From NCBI GenBank assembly GCA_030059665.1, contig JANVYR010000001.1:157501-209183 (forward strand): a DNA stretch of 51,683 nt, written 5' to 3'. This document shows, in pieces, positions 13,620-21,421 of this stretch. This DNA is from Candidatus Calditenuis fumarioli (lineage in GTDB: Archaea; Thermoproteota; Nitrososphaeria_A; Caldarchaeales; Calditenuaceae). Made by a program: the position numbers and the translations under genes. The notes below the pieces were generated by a model, which saw only the letters and a list, made by a program, of their open reading frames with translations, searched no databases and was not told the DNA's origin. Positions within the stretch are counted from its first letter, which is position 1; each line of letters begins with the position of its first letter.

Positions 13620-15041
13620 TCAGTCGGTTATGAGGACCTTCATCTCCTCCACAACGCCCTGGTAGCGACGCCTGAGCCGCTCCACCAGGTTGTCCGGACC
13701 TATTGCGACCTTCCCCACCACCACCAGGTCAGCGTCGCCGTAGACCTCGTCGACCGACTCGACCTCGGGCCAGGTTAGGAGGTCCTCGACGATCGAGGTG
13801 ACATCCACCTGAGGCCTCAGCTTCATCAGAACGTAGGCCCGCTCGAGGCCGAAGTAGGCCCTCATCGCCTCCTCCGGGACATCGAATCCCAGGACGTTCC
13901 GGAGCAGCTCTCTGAGCTCGGAGCTCCTGACGCGGCCGTTGTGCATGAGGTACAGCTGGGAGACCTGCTCCGCGGCCTTCCGCGCCTCCTCCTCGGTGAT
14001 CTTCACCCCGGCCCTCTTGGCCAGCTCGAGGAAGACCTTGTGGCTCATCAGCGGCGACGGCGCCAGCGTGAGGTCCTCGAAGTCGTTCCGCAGCTTCCCG
14101 GCCGGGACGTAGCCGTCGGGCCTCTTGAGCACCATCGCCTGGTGGACTCCAGCCCTCACGGTCCTGGCGTCCGATGAGAGGGGATGCCTCCATGGCAGCC
14201 TTATCCCGGTCAGGCGTGAGAACTCCGCGTAGGCCCACGCGAGCCTGTCCCTCCTGACCCCGAGGTCGATGCCGTGAAGGTCGGAGAGCGGAGCCACAAC
14301 CTCGTAAAGGTCAGCGATGCCGTTCCTGTCACCGATCCCCATCAGGGTCACGTGGGCCTCCTCCACGCCCTCCAGCACCGAGACCACTGTGTTGGCCGAG
14401 GCGAAGCCGTAGTCGTTGTGGTAGTGGCACGCGATCGGGAGCGCCGACCTCTCCCTGCAGTACCTGATGAAGGAGGAGGCCTGGGACGGGGTCATGAGGC
14501 CACTCGTGTCGGGTAGGCTCACCATCGTTGCGCCGGCGCTCCTCAGCTCCTCCGTGAAGGCCAGCAGCCCGTCCAGCTCGTCCCTGTTGCCCTCGACGTA
14601 GAGCCTCGAGACGTCCTCGAGCGTGACCCTGATGTACCTGTACCCGTAGGAGCGGCAGAGCTCCACCGCTTCCAGGAGCCTCAACCTCATCTCCTCCTCC
14701 GTCATCCCCCTCAGCTTGTGCTCCCGGTGAATTCTCGAGACCGCGAGGTAGACGGCGACTCCGTGAAGCTCGTACTTCCCGAAGGCCTCCACGTCGGACC
14801 TGTGGGCCCTTCCGTGCATGACGACCTCTATTCCGCGATCGTTCAGGTAATCGACGACCGGCCTCACCTCGGCCTCCGTGGTCTTCGGAGGGTAGTCCAA
14901 CGTCACCTCAACCCTCTTCAGACCGAGCTCCGCCAGGATCCCGGCGACCCGCAGCTTCTTCCTGAGCGGAAGGACCCTGTACAGCTCCCCCTCCCGGAGC
15001 GTAGAGTCGAGCAACACCGTACCGCTTCCCGCTTCAGGCAT
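13620..15041 (-). CDS. Homocitrate synthase-like enzyme with Lrp/RAM domain
   Basis: A 473-residue protein. Residues about 8-270 are an HMGL-like TIM barrel with the LLDSTLREGE start, a CHYHNDYGFA metal-binding HxH motif and VTLMGIGDRNGIADL. Then comes the linker typical of homocitrate/isopropylmalate synthases, and residues about 395-473 form an Lrp/AsnC-type ligand-binding (RAM) domain. That architecture is known for the archaeal homocitrate synthase of the alpha-aminoadipate lysine route and points to feedback control by an amino acid. No other lysine-pathway genes are nearby, so citramalate or isopropylmalate synthase remain possible. A TATA element lies 27 nt before the start. Confidence 0.8.
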   Translation of the reverse strand: MPEAGSGTVLLDSTLREGELYRVLPLRKKLRVAGILAELGLKRVEVTLDYPPKTTEAEVRPVVDYLNDRGIEVVMHGRAHRSDVEAFGKYELHGVAVYLAVSRIHREHKLRGMTEEEMRLRLLEAVELCRSYGYRYIRVTLEDVSRLYVEGNRDELDGLLAFTEELRSAGATMVSLPDTSGLMTPSQASSFIRYCRERSALPIACHYHNDYGFASANTVVSVLEGVEEAHVTLMGIGDRNGIADLYEVVAPLSDLHGIDLGVRRDRLAWAYAEFSRLTGIRLPWRHPLSSDARTVRAGVHQAMVLKRPDGYVPAGKLRNDFEDLTLAPSPLMSHKVFLELAKRAGVKITEEEARKAAEQVSQLYLMHNGRVRSSELRELLRNVLGFDVPEEAMRAYFGLERAYVLMKLRPQVDVTSIVEDLLTWPEVESVDEVYGDADLVVVGKVAIGPDNLVERLRRRYQGVVEEMKVLITD

Positions 15042-15062
15042 CTTCGCAGTCGTCTCTAAACC

Positions 15063-15071
15063 GAAAATAAG
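15063..15071 (-). promoter_or_regulatory. TATA element for homocitrate-synthase-like gene
   Basis: CTTATTTTC on the minus strand, centred about 27 nt before the ATG at 15041. Confidence 0.5.
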
Positions 15072-15074
15072 AGG

Positions 15075-15082
15075 GTTTATTC
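15075..15082 (+). promoter_or_regulatory. TATA-like element for the EamA transporter
   Basis: GTTTATTC centred about 29 nt before the ATG at 15107. This divergent promoter pair uses two separate elements only a few bases apart. Confidence 0.45.
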
Positions 15083-15106
15083 GGACGTTTGTCGAGGTCG
15101 GTCCGC

Positions 15107-15982
15107 ATGGATCAGCAGCAGGCAGGGCTCTCGCTGGCGCTGCTCACCGCTCTCCTCTGGGGTGCGACCTCGCTGGAGATGAGGAAGGCGATGGTCAGGC
15201 TGTCGCCGCTCACGGTCACGGCGCTCACCTCCGCGATGGGAGCTGCGATGGGTTTCCTGGGCTCGGTGGTCGATGGGTCCGCGGGCAGGTACGCATCGCT
15301 GAGGACGGACGGCTTGATTTACGCGGCCCTCTCCGGTTTCCTCGTCTTCACGCTCGGCCGGTTCCTGTGGTACCTCGCCATCAACGAGATCGGCGCTTCC
15401 CGGTCCAACTCGGTGGTGGCCTCTGAGGCCTTGATAGCGCCGCTCGCGTCCATCGCCATCACCCGAGAGGGCTTCGGGCCCCTAACGGTCCTCGGGTCGG
15501 TGCTGGTAGTGTCTGGAGTCTGGATGGTCTACAGGTCCATGGGAGACCGCGACAGGTCGGGAAGGAGGTACCTCGGGCTCGGGGCCTCGATCGCCGCGGC
15601 GTTCGTCTTCGCCTTCGGCTCGGCCTTCGCGAGGCTGGCCAACTTCTCCATCGGATCGCCCACTGCGACCTACGCGATCAGCTCAGCTGCGGCGCTGCTC
15701 GCGGTCTCTCCTTTGCTGCCGCGGCACGGCGGCCTCAAGGGGGCCCTCAGGAACGGCCACGCAGCGCTCGGCGGCCTCTTCAACTCGCTCGCCAGCTTCT
15801 CCTACTGGGGCGCCCTCTCGCTCGCACCGGTCCCAGTTGTTGTCCCTGCCTCGCAGTCCTTCCCGGTCTTCACGGTGGTCCTCTCGCTCACCGCCTACAG
15901 GGGTTCGGAGCGGGTCGACGCCTACACGCTGCTCGGCGCCCTCCTCACGACTCTTGGCGTGGTCCTGGTCAGCGCGGCGTAG
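15107..15982 (+). CDS. EamA/DMT family transporter, two-repeat form
   Basis: A 291-residue permease with ten hydrophobic helices in two EamA repeats. The first starts LALLTALLWGATSLEMRKA and the second near GASIAAAFVFAFGSAFARLA. Each ends with the family's GxxLxxxGV-type helix (GSVLVVSGVWMV and GALLTTLGVVLVSA). These transporters move small metabolites, sugars or amino acids across the membrane; the substrate cannot be inferred. It is divergent from the homocitrate-synthase-like gene. The TTG at 15089 would add six residues, but the ATG fits the promoter spacing better. Confidence 0.85.
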   Translation: MDQQQAGLSLALLTALLWGATSLEMRKAMVRLSPLTVTALTSAMGAAMGFLGSVVDGSAGRYASLRTDGLIYAALSGFLVFTLGRFLWYLAINEIGASRSNSVVASEALIAPLASIAITREGFGPLTVLGSVLVVSGVWMVYRSMGDRDRSGRRYLGLGASIAAAFVFAFGSAFARLANFSIGSPTATYAISSAAALLAVSPLLPRHGGLKGALRNGHAALGGLFNSLASFSYWGALSLAPVPVVVPASQSFPVFTVVLSLTAYRGSERVDAYTLLGALLTTLGVVLVSAA

Positions 15983-16019
15983 GGATGATATTGCCTGAGG
16001 TGTTCTGGGGGGAAGAGGT

Positions 16020-17087
16020 TTGCTGAAGCTCGTCGGCCTCGGCCTCGGATCTCCGGAGTACTTCACGAGGGCTGCGCTGAGGGAGCTGGAGGACTCGGAC
16101 GTCGTCTACCTCGACACCTACACGGGCTTCCTCGATGAGCGGGCCGTCTCGGAGCTCAGGTCGCTACTCGGCGAGAGGCTGGTCCTTGCCGGCAGGAGGG
16201 ACCTCGAGGAGGGGTCGCGGAGGCTGGTCGAGCTCGCGGAGAAGGAGGAGGTCTCGGTCGCCGTCCCAGGTGATCCCCTGATAGCCACGACCCACTCTTC
16301 CCTTCTCGTCGAGGCCGCAAGGCGCGGCGTGAGCTGGCGCGTCGTCCACGGCGTCTCCGTCCTCTCGGCCGCCGTCTCGAGGTCTGGCCTCTCGGCCTAC
16401 CGCTTCGGCAGGACCGTCACGGTTCCCAGGCGTGCAGGTGCGGAGGAGTACGAGGGGATCTACAGGACCATCGCCTCGAACGTCGAGCTCGGCCTCCACA
16501 CGCTCGTCCTGCTCGACACAGCTGAGGGAGGGCTGACGGCCCATGAGGCCCTCAGGTCGTTGCTGGAGGTCGAGGCGTCGATGGGCTCAGAGGTCCTCTC
16601 GAGGTCGACCCTGATCACGCTGACGAGGATCGGGCTCGAGGGCGAAGCTGTGGTGTGCGGCGACGCGGACCGGGTGATGTGGTCCTCCCTCCCTCCGCCT
16701 CCCCACGTCCTGATAGTTCCCGGGAAGCTCCACTTCGCCGAGCGCGAGTTCCTCGAGCGGGTCCTGGGGTGCGAGGCTCCCCGATCCCGTGAGACGGTTA
16801 GCCCGACCGCGGCGAGGGCCAGGAGCTACATCGAGAAGGCGAGGGAGGTCATCGGGAAGCTCGAGGTGGTGGTTGAGGGCGGGGAGACGAGGCGTCTCCT
16901 CGAGCTGGCGGAGTCGTACGTGAACGACGCGGAGACGTTCCTTCGCTCCGGAAGGTCTGAGGACGCCCTCGTCGCGGTCTCCTACGCGGAGGGTATTTTC
17001 GATGCCCTCAGGCTTCTGGGGCTGGTGAGGTTCGAGTGGCCACGAGGAAGGGGAGGGTCGTTCTCACCACGGGAGCCTTCGAGGTGA
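16020..17087 (+). CDS. dphB: Diphthine synthase fused to a DUF357 domain
   Basis: Residues about 1-255 are a tetrapyrrole-methylase-fold DphB, which methylates the modified histidine of elongation factor 2 on the way to diphthamide. Motifs include LVGLGLGSPEYFT, DTYTG, VAVPGDPLIATTHSSL and HGVSVLSAA. Residues about 265-340 match a DUF357 helical domain (RSYIEKAREVIGKL, LLELAESYVNDAETFL, DALVAVSYAEGIFDALRLLG). DphB is normally about 255 residues, so this is a fusion. It starts at a TTG after GGAAGAGG, and its 3' end overlaps ribL by 52 bp in another frame. Confidence 0.88.
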   Translation: MLKLVGLGLGSPEYFTRAALRELEDSDVVYLDTYTGFLDERAVSELRSLLGERLVLAGRRDLEEGSRRLVELAEKEEVSVAVPGDPLIATTHSSLLVEAARRGVSWRVVHGVSVLSAAVSRSGLSAYRFGRTVTVPRRAGAEEYEGIYRTIASNVELGLHTLVLLDTAEGGLTAHEALRSLLEVEASMGSEVLSRSTLITLTRIGLEGEAVVCGDADRVMWSSLPPPPHVLIVPGKLHFAEREFLERVLGCEAPRSRETVSPTAARARSYIEKAREVIGKLEVVVEGGETRRLLELAESYVNDAETFLRSGRSEDALVAVSYAEGIFDALRLLGLVRFEWPRGRGGSFSPREPSR

Positions 17088-17500
17088 TCCACCCCGGACA
17101 CGTCTACCTGCTCCGTCAGGCCAGGCGCCTCGCGGGGAAGAGGGGGAAGGTGATCGTGGTCCTGGCGACCGACGAAACCATCAGGCAGAGGAAGGGAAGG
17201 GAGCCGGTGATGGGCGAGCGCGAGCGGCTCCAGGTCGTCTCCAGCATCAGGTACGTCGACAAAGCGGTCATCGGTTACAGGCCCATGAGCTTCGAGAAGG
17301 TGCTGAGGCGCTTCAAACCCGACGTCGTCCTCTTCGGCTACGACCAGGGAGAGATCGAGCGGGCCTTCAGGGAGTTCGTCGCCTCGAAGGGGATCAAGGT
17401 CAGGATCGTCCGGGCTAAAGCCATGCCGGGTACCGAGAGGATCAGCACCACCGTCATTTTGAACAGGGCGCTGAGGAACGCCTCGCAGGGCACCGGGTGA
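17036..17500 (+). CDS. ribL: FAD synthase, archaeal RibL type
   Basis: A 154-residue cytidylyltransferase-fold enzyme that adenylates FMN to FAD in archaea. The nucleotide-binding motif TGAFEVIHPGHVYLL with HxGH (about residues 12-26) and the distal RISTTVIL motif are present, together with the ADP-binding FGYDQG region. The GTG start lies inside the end of the DphB-DUF357 gene (52-bp overlap), indicating translational coupling. DUF357 genes are often found near RibL in archaea, which fits the fusion upstream. Confidence 0.88.
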   Translation: MATRKGRVVLTTGAFEVIHPGHVYLLRQARRLAGKRGKVIVVLATDETIRQRKGREPVMGERERLQVVSSIRYVDKAVIGYRPMSFEKVLRRFKPDVVLFGYDQGEIERAFREFVASKGIKVRIVRAKAMPGTERISTTVILNRALRNASQGTG

Positions 17501-17543
17501 CCTAACGTCGGATTCTACGGTTGCGGTCTCGCGTTCCGGATGG

Positions 17544-17551
17544 GTTTAATT
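17544..17551 (+). promoter_or_regulatory. TATA-like element for S6e-S24e operon
   Basis: GTTTAATT about 30 nt before the ATG at 17577. This gene also has a strong GGGGGGAGGG just before its start, so it may have a short leader. Confidence 0.45.
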
Positions 17552-17576
17552 GACGGTACGGCAGCTGGGGGGAGGG

Positions 17577-17978
17577 ATGTCCCAGAAGCCCAACGTGCCA
17601 CGGCTGGTGCTCTCAGACCCGAGCACCGGGACCGCGAAGACCATCCAGCTGACGCCCCAGCAGTTCGCCGTCTTCAGGGGAAAGAGGATCGGAGACGTCA
17701 TCGACGGAGGGCCGCTCGGGCTCGGCGACTTCAAGATCAGGATAACCGGCGGCAGCGACTTCGCGGGGTTCCCGATGAGACCTGACGTGAGCGGTGCGAG
17801 GCTGGTACAGGTGCTGCTGACGAAGGGCATCGGGTTCAAGGCGCGCCGCAAGCCGCCCTCGAAGGCCAAGAAGCGGAGGAACAGGAGGACCGTGAAGGGC
17901 CTGAGGAAGAGGGTATCGGTCAGGGGCAACACGATCAGCGACGCGATAGTCCAGATCAACGCCGTCATCGTGAGGTGA
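17577..17978 (+). CDS. rps6e: 30S ribosomal protein S6e
   Basis: A 133-residue archaeal S6e with the hallmark N-terminal LVLSDPSTGTAKTIQL segment, FRGKRIGDVIDG, the GGSDFAGFPMRPDVSG motif and a basic C-terminal region (KAKKRRNRRTVKGLRKRVSVRGNTIS). The start ATG is directly preceded by a purine-rich ribosome-binding site. The last codons overlap the GTG start of S24e by 4 bp, so the two small-subunit proteins are translated from one message. Confidence 0.96.
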   Translation: MSQKPNVPRLVLSDPSTGTAKTIQLTPQQFAVFRGKRIGDVIDGGPLGLGDFKIRITGGSDFAGFPMRPDVSGARLVQVLLTKGIGFKARRKPPSKAKKRRNRRTVKGLRKRVSVRGNTISDAIVQINAVIVR

Positions 17979-18289
17979 GGCCCTTGTCCCTCCCTGAGGT
18001 GAGGGTGGTCGAGCGGAGGAGGAACGAGCTGCTGAAGAGGGTCGAGTACGTCCTGGAGGTCGCCAACCAGAGCGGCACGCCGAGCAGGGCCGACCTGAGG
18101 AAGGTCCTCTCGACGGTGCTCGACGCGAAGGAGGACAACCTCGTGCTGGTGAAGGTGCTCACGCCCGCAGGAAGGAACTGGACCAGGGTGATCGCGAGGG
18201 TTTACGACTCGAGGGAGCAGCTGATGAGGATCGAGCCGAAGTACCTGCTGATGAGGGAGGGGTTCCTAGAGAGGCCCAAGAAGGGCTGA
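17975..18289 (+). CDS. rps24e: 30S ribosomal protein S24e
   Basis: A 104-residue archaeal S24e, a small-subunit protein. It has a paired-strand N-terminal part (LLKRVEYVLEVANQSGTPSRADLRKVLS), then LDAKEDNLVLVKVLTPAGRNWTRVIARVYDS and a basic C-terminus. The GTG start overlaps the S6e stop in a GTGA arrangement. It ends 3 bp before the convergent sua5 gene. Length is normal. Confidence 0.92.
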   Translation: MRPLSLPEVRVVERRRNELLKRVEYVLEVANQSGTPSRADLRKVLSTVLDAKEDNLVLVKVLTPAGRNWTRVIARVYDSREQLMRIEPKYLLMREGFLERPKKG

Positions 18290-18292
18290 CCC

Positions 18293-19342
18293 TCAGGCCC
18301 TGATCGTTTCTCCGCCGCTCGCCTTCCTGAGCCGGTTCATTATCGCGAGGCCGAGCCCCCGCTCCTCCACGCCCTCCGCGACGATCACGTCGACGCCCCT
18401 CTCGTCCAGCTCCCGGATCGAGGTGAAGAGCGATCTCGCCACCCTCCTGAGGTCGGATCTTGGGCCCAAGTCGATCACCTCAGCACCAGGGTACTCTGCT
18501 CCGTCCAGCGCCAGGACTCCGACGCGCTTGCCCTGGGAGGTCAGCTCCGCCACGAGCTCAGCGACCTTACGCCTCACGGACACCGGATCGCCCTCGACCA
18601 ACACAACCCTGCACCTCGGAGCGTAGTGCCGGTACTTCATCCCCGGAGACCTGGGTCGGCCCGAGAAGGATCCCAGGCCCCTCGCCGCCTCGGTCACACT
18701 CACCCTTCCCAGCACTCCCTCGATCTCCTCCACGGGCACCCCTCCCGGCCTCAGAAGCTCCGGCGGGTCCACCGTCAGGTCGATCACCGTCGACTCGACG
18801 CCGATCTCCGTCGGCCCTCCGTCCAGTACCATCTCGATCCTTCCACCGAGGTCCCTCAGCACGTGCTCGGCGGTGGTCGGGCTAGGGGATCCGGAGAGGT
18901 TGGCGCTCGGTGCTGCTATGGGTACGCCGGACTCCCTGATCAGGTCGAGAGCCACCCGGTGCGCAGGCATCCTGACAGCCACGGTCTCGAGCCCTCCGCA
19001 GGTGATCGGGGGAACCAACTCCGTCCTTTTCAGGACCAGCGTCAGCGGACCGGGCCAGAACCTCGAGATGAGCTCCTCTGCAGCAGGAGGGACCTCCGCA
19101 GCCAGCAAATAGATGCTGTCCTTGTCGGCCACGTGGACGATGATCGGGTTGTCGGGTGGTCTCCCCTTTACCTCGAAGATCCTCCGGACGGCCCGCTCGT
19201 TCAGCGCGTCGGCACCGAGTCCGTAGACCGTCTCCGTCGGGAACGCCACGAGCCCGCCTGCCCTGATCACCTCAGCCGCCTCCGCGATCGCCTCCCGCTC
19301 CGGTTCGTGCGGGTTCACCCTCAGCACCCGCGTCGTTCGCAT
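18293..19342 (-). CDS. sua5: Threonylcarbamoyl-AMP synthase, Sua5 type
   Basis: Makes threonylcarbamoyl-AMP from threonine, bicarbonate and ATP, the first step of the universal t6A tRNA modification. The YrdC domain (about residues 10-200) has GGLVAFPTETVYGLGADA, KGRPPDNPIIVHV, RFWPGPLTLVL, VAVRMPAHRVAL and PIAAPSANLSGSPSPT. A Sua5-specific C-terminal domain follows after the MKYRHYAP linker, giving 349 residues, typical of Sua5 rather than TsaC. The ATG at 19340-19342 is chosen because the YrdC domain begins just after it; a longer in-frame extension to 19537 has no recognisable features. Confidence 0.94.
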   Translation of the reverse strand: MRTTRVLRVNPHEPEREAIAEAAEVIRAGGLVAFPTETVYGLGADALNERAVRRIFEVKGRPPDNPIIVHVADKDSIYLLAAEVPPAAEELISRFWPGPLTLVLKRTELVPPITCGGLETVAVRMPAHRVALDLIRESGVPIAAPSANLSGSPSPTTAEHVLRDLGGRIEMVLDGGPTEIGVESTVIDLTVDPPELLRPGGVPVEEIEGVLGRVSVTEAARGLGSFSGRPRSPGMKYRHYAPRCRVVLVEGDPVSVRRKVAELVAELTSQGKRVGVLALDGAEYPGAEVIDLGPRSDLRRVARSLFTSIRELDERGVDVIVAEGVEERGLGLAIMNRLRKASGGETIRA

Positions 19343-19702
19343 CCCGATGTTGGTAGATCCTCTCAGCACAAAAACTCCGAGCTTGGTGCGCGCCTGATCC
19401 TCGCGCCTGTATTGGACGCCAGCTCTCGAGGCCGCAAAGGTCCCTCCATTGACATCCCCCGAAACCTTGAAGCCGCCTGAGCCTGACGGCAAGGCGCAGA
19501 GACGGACGTTCGGGAGCTCGACGGGGCCACCAACCACCCGAGCTGCCCGTTTTCACACGATTCGCCCCTCTTTTGCAGAACTCATGGGAAATAGATGTAA
19601 CTGCGATTCCGAGAGCCGCCTAATGCCGGGCCCCGAGAAGCGCGTGAACGGTTCGCGGTTGAGGTATGGAGCTAGATGTGAGGGCCTGGCGTGCCACAAG
19701 GC

Positions 19703-19710
19703 ACTTAAAG
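19703..19710 (+). promoter_or_regulatory. TATA-like element for DUF3782-like gene
   Basis: ACTTAAAG centred about 28 nt before the TTG at 19735. It follows a small hairpin (GTGCC-acaa-GGCAC, 19691-19704). Confidence 0.4.
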
Positions 19711-19734
19711 CGGTGGTCCGCTTTCGGTGATGGA

Positions 19735-20487
19735 TTGAGTCTGGACCTGAAGAAGGAGTTCCTGCGGCTCCTCGAGGAGGACGAGGAGTTCAGGTACGCG
19801 GTCGCCGGCAGGATAGGGATACTGGAGATACTGAAGAGGATGGACGCCCTGGAGGAGAGAATGGACAGGCTCTGGGAGAACCAGAACAAACTTTGGGAGG
19901 AGGTCAGATACCTTAGGGAAGGGCAGAACAGACTTTGGGAGAGCCTAAACAGACTTTGGGAGAGCGTGAAGCGACTCGAGGAGAACCAGAACAGACTGTG
20001 GGAGAATATCACCAAGCTGTGGGAGGAAGTGAAGGCCTTAAGGGAGGAATACCGAAAGCTCCGGAATTACGTGGTGGCCGGCTTCTCCGATCTGAGGTCT
20101 GCCCTGGGGGTTACGTTCGAGATGCAGGCGGCCTCATACCTCCAGCTGGTTCTCGAGCAGATGGGCTACGGATTAGCGCGGGTTGAGAGGAAGTTTCTGG
20201 TTCACGACGGCGACGTGATCGAGATCAACCTCTTCTGCGAGGAGCCCCTGGTCGTCGGCGAGGTGACCTTGACCGTCAGGAGTGAGGAGGAGGCAGTGCG
20301 CGAGGTCTCCAAGCTGTTGAAGAGGATCGAGGCGGTCGTCTCGAGGTACGGAAGGAGGCCCGTGTTATCGGTCCTGTCTGTGGCCAGGGCTACACCCGAA
20401 GCAGCCCAGAAGCTGAGGAGCGAGGCGGAGAAACACGGTATCAGATTGATCCTGGGAGCCGAGATAGAGGAAGCGCTGCGGATTTGA
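19735..20487 (+). CDS. DUF3782-like coiled-coil protein with PD-(D/E)XK-like domain
   Basis: About 250 residues. After LKKEFLRLLEEDEEFRYAVAG comes a long coiled coil made of repeated units around RLWE, with several NRLWE/NKLWE copies between about residues 40 and 105. A C-terminal alpha/beta domain resembles the PD-(D/E)XK nuclease fold of archaeal DUF3782 proteins. In that fold, Asp and the Glu-x-Lys motif bind metal. Here the equivalent segments read VIEINLF and VVGEVTLTV, so the Asp and Lys appear to be Asn and Thr and activity is doubtful. TTG at 19735 fits the promoter; an ATG at 19666 would add 23 residues. Confidence 0.7.
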   Translation: MSLDLKKEFLRLLEEDEEFRYAVAGRIGILEILKRMDALEERMDRLWENQNKLWEEVRYLREGQNRLWESLNRLWESVKRLEENQNRLWENITKLWEEVKALREEYRKLRNYVVAGFSDLRSALGVTFEMQAASYLQLVLEQMGYGLARVERKFLVHDGDVIEINLFCEEPLVVGEVTLTVRSEEEAVREVSKLLKRIEAVVSRYGRRPVLSVLSVARATPEAAQKLRSEAEKHGIRLILGAEIEEALRI

Positions 20488-20652
20488 ATTGGGCCCATTG
20501 TCGAATTGGACCGGTGACCTAGGAGGGTCGCGGGGGCGTCGACCTTTCCTCAGAAACATCCCCAAAATTCCTGATGGGTAGACGCGCATGTTCGGTCATA
20601 GCTGAGGTTCTCTCCCACTGCGCCCGTAATGCAACGCGGAACGTTCCCTGCG

Positions 20653-21153
20653 CTACGGCACCAGAAGCACCGGAACCCTGGATCGCCTGGCCACCTCCAC
20701 CGCAACGCGCCAGAAGAAGTCGCCCTCGTCGTCCCCCCTGCCCATCACGATCATCGCGCATCCCTCCTCCGCCTCAGCCAGGATCCCTGACCAGGCGTCA
20801 CCGGTCCTTTTGACTGGCTTGAAGGTGGCGGTTATCCCGAGCTCCCTTGCCCTAGCGAGCACTTGATCAGCCGTCTCGTGGACCCTGATCACCTCCTTCG
20901 TCCGTGCAGTCGTCGGGAGGGGTACGGGTGCGACCGGCCCCCGCTCGGCCGTTGAGGGCTTCAGGAGCTGGTCCAGCGGCCCCTGGAGCACGTGGGGTGA
21001 CGTCACCGCCGTTATCCTCAGGTCCAGTCCGAGCTCTTCCGCCAGCCAGAGGGCCGTCTCCCCCGCCCTCCTCGACGATTCGCCCGCGGTAACCACCAGC
21101 AGCAGGTAACGCCTCGATTCGCGACCGCCGGCCCGCTCCTCAGCACCCGTCAA
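20653..21153 (-). CDS. Universal stress protein (UspA) family
   Basis: A 166-residue UspA-fold protein. The first strand and helix read RRYLLLVVTAGESSRRAGETALWLAEELG, and the last part has CAMIVMGRGDDEGDFFWRVAVEVARRSRVPVLLVP, ending in the VPVLLVP strand typical of the family. The usual ATP-binding G-x2-G-x9-G(S/T) motif is degenerate (GRGDDEG, with no later Gly-Ser), so it may not bind ATP. Usp proteins take part in stress responses but have many roles. Starts with TTG. Confidence 0.75.
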   Translation of the reverse strand: MTGAEERAGGRESRRYLLLVVTAGESSRRAGETALWLAEELGLDLRITAVTSPHVLQGPLDQLLKPSTAERGPVAPVPLPTTARTKEVIRVHETADQVLARARELGITATFKPVKRTGDAWSGILAEAEEGCAMIVMGRGDDEGDFFWRVAVEVARRSRVPVLLVP

Positions 21154-21315
21154 TCGTCATCACCCGCCTCTTCCCGAATCGGAAGTCCTTGCAGCCGGAC
21201 GTGACGATCCATGAGCCGTTCGCCGACCCAATCAAGTGGCTTCTGCCCACCGCGTTCTCCTTCTTTGCTATCGAATAAAGGATGAAGGACCAAGATGACT
21301 TGGCAGCATACATGG

Positions 21316-21367
21316 AACCTCATTGAGTTGCACCAGTGCGGTCTGGTGTTCCGTGAACCCTCATTGA
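21316..21367. repeat. Hairpin flanked by near-identical direct repeats
   Basis: AACCTCATTGA (21316-21326) and AACCCTCATTGA (21356-21367) flank a perfect 6-bp stem, CACCAG (21331-21336) and CTGGTG (21343-21348), with loop TGCGGT. It lies in the gene-free gap between the end of the MFS gene and the start of the Usp gene on the minus strand. It may be a transcript end, a regulatory structure or a small repeat unit. Confidence 0.45.
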
Positions 21368-21421
21368 CGTTAGCGGGTGCTGATTGGCATGTGTCAAATC
21401 GCAGGCCAGCCACCTCAGCCC

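Noticed and set aside
19343-19537. 65-residue N-terminal extension of Sua5
   Set aside because: No conserved sequence; the YrdC domain starts right after the ATG at 19342.
19691-19704. Small hairpin GTGCC-acaa-GGCAC before the DUF3782-like gene
   Set aside because: Only a 5-bp stem in GC-rich DNA; such stems occur by chance and it lies upstream of the probable transcription start.
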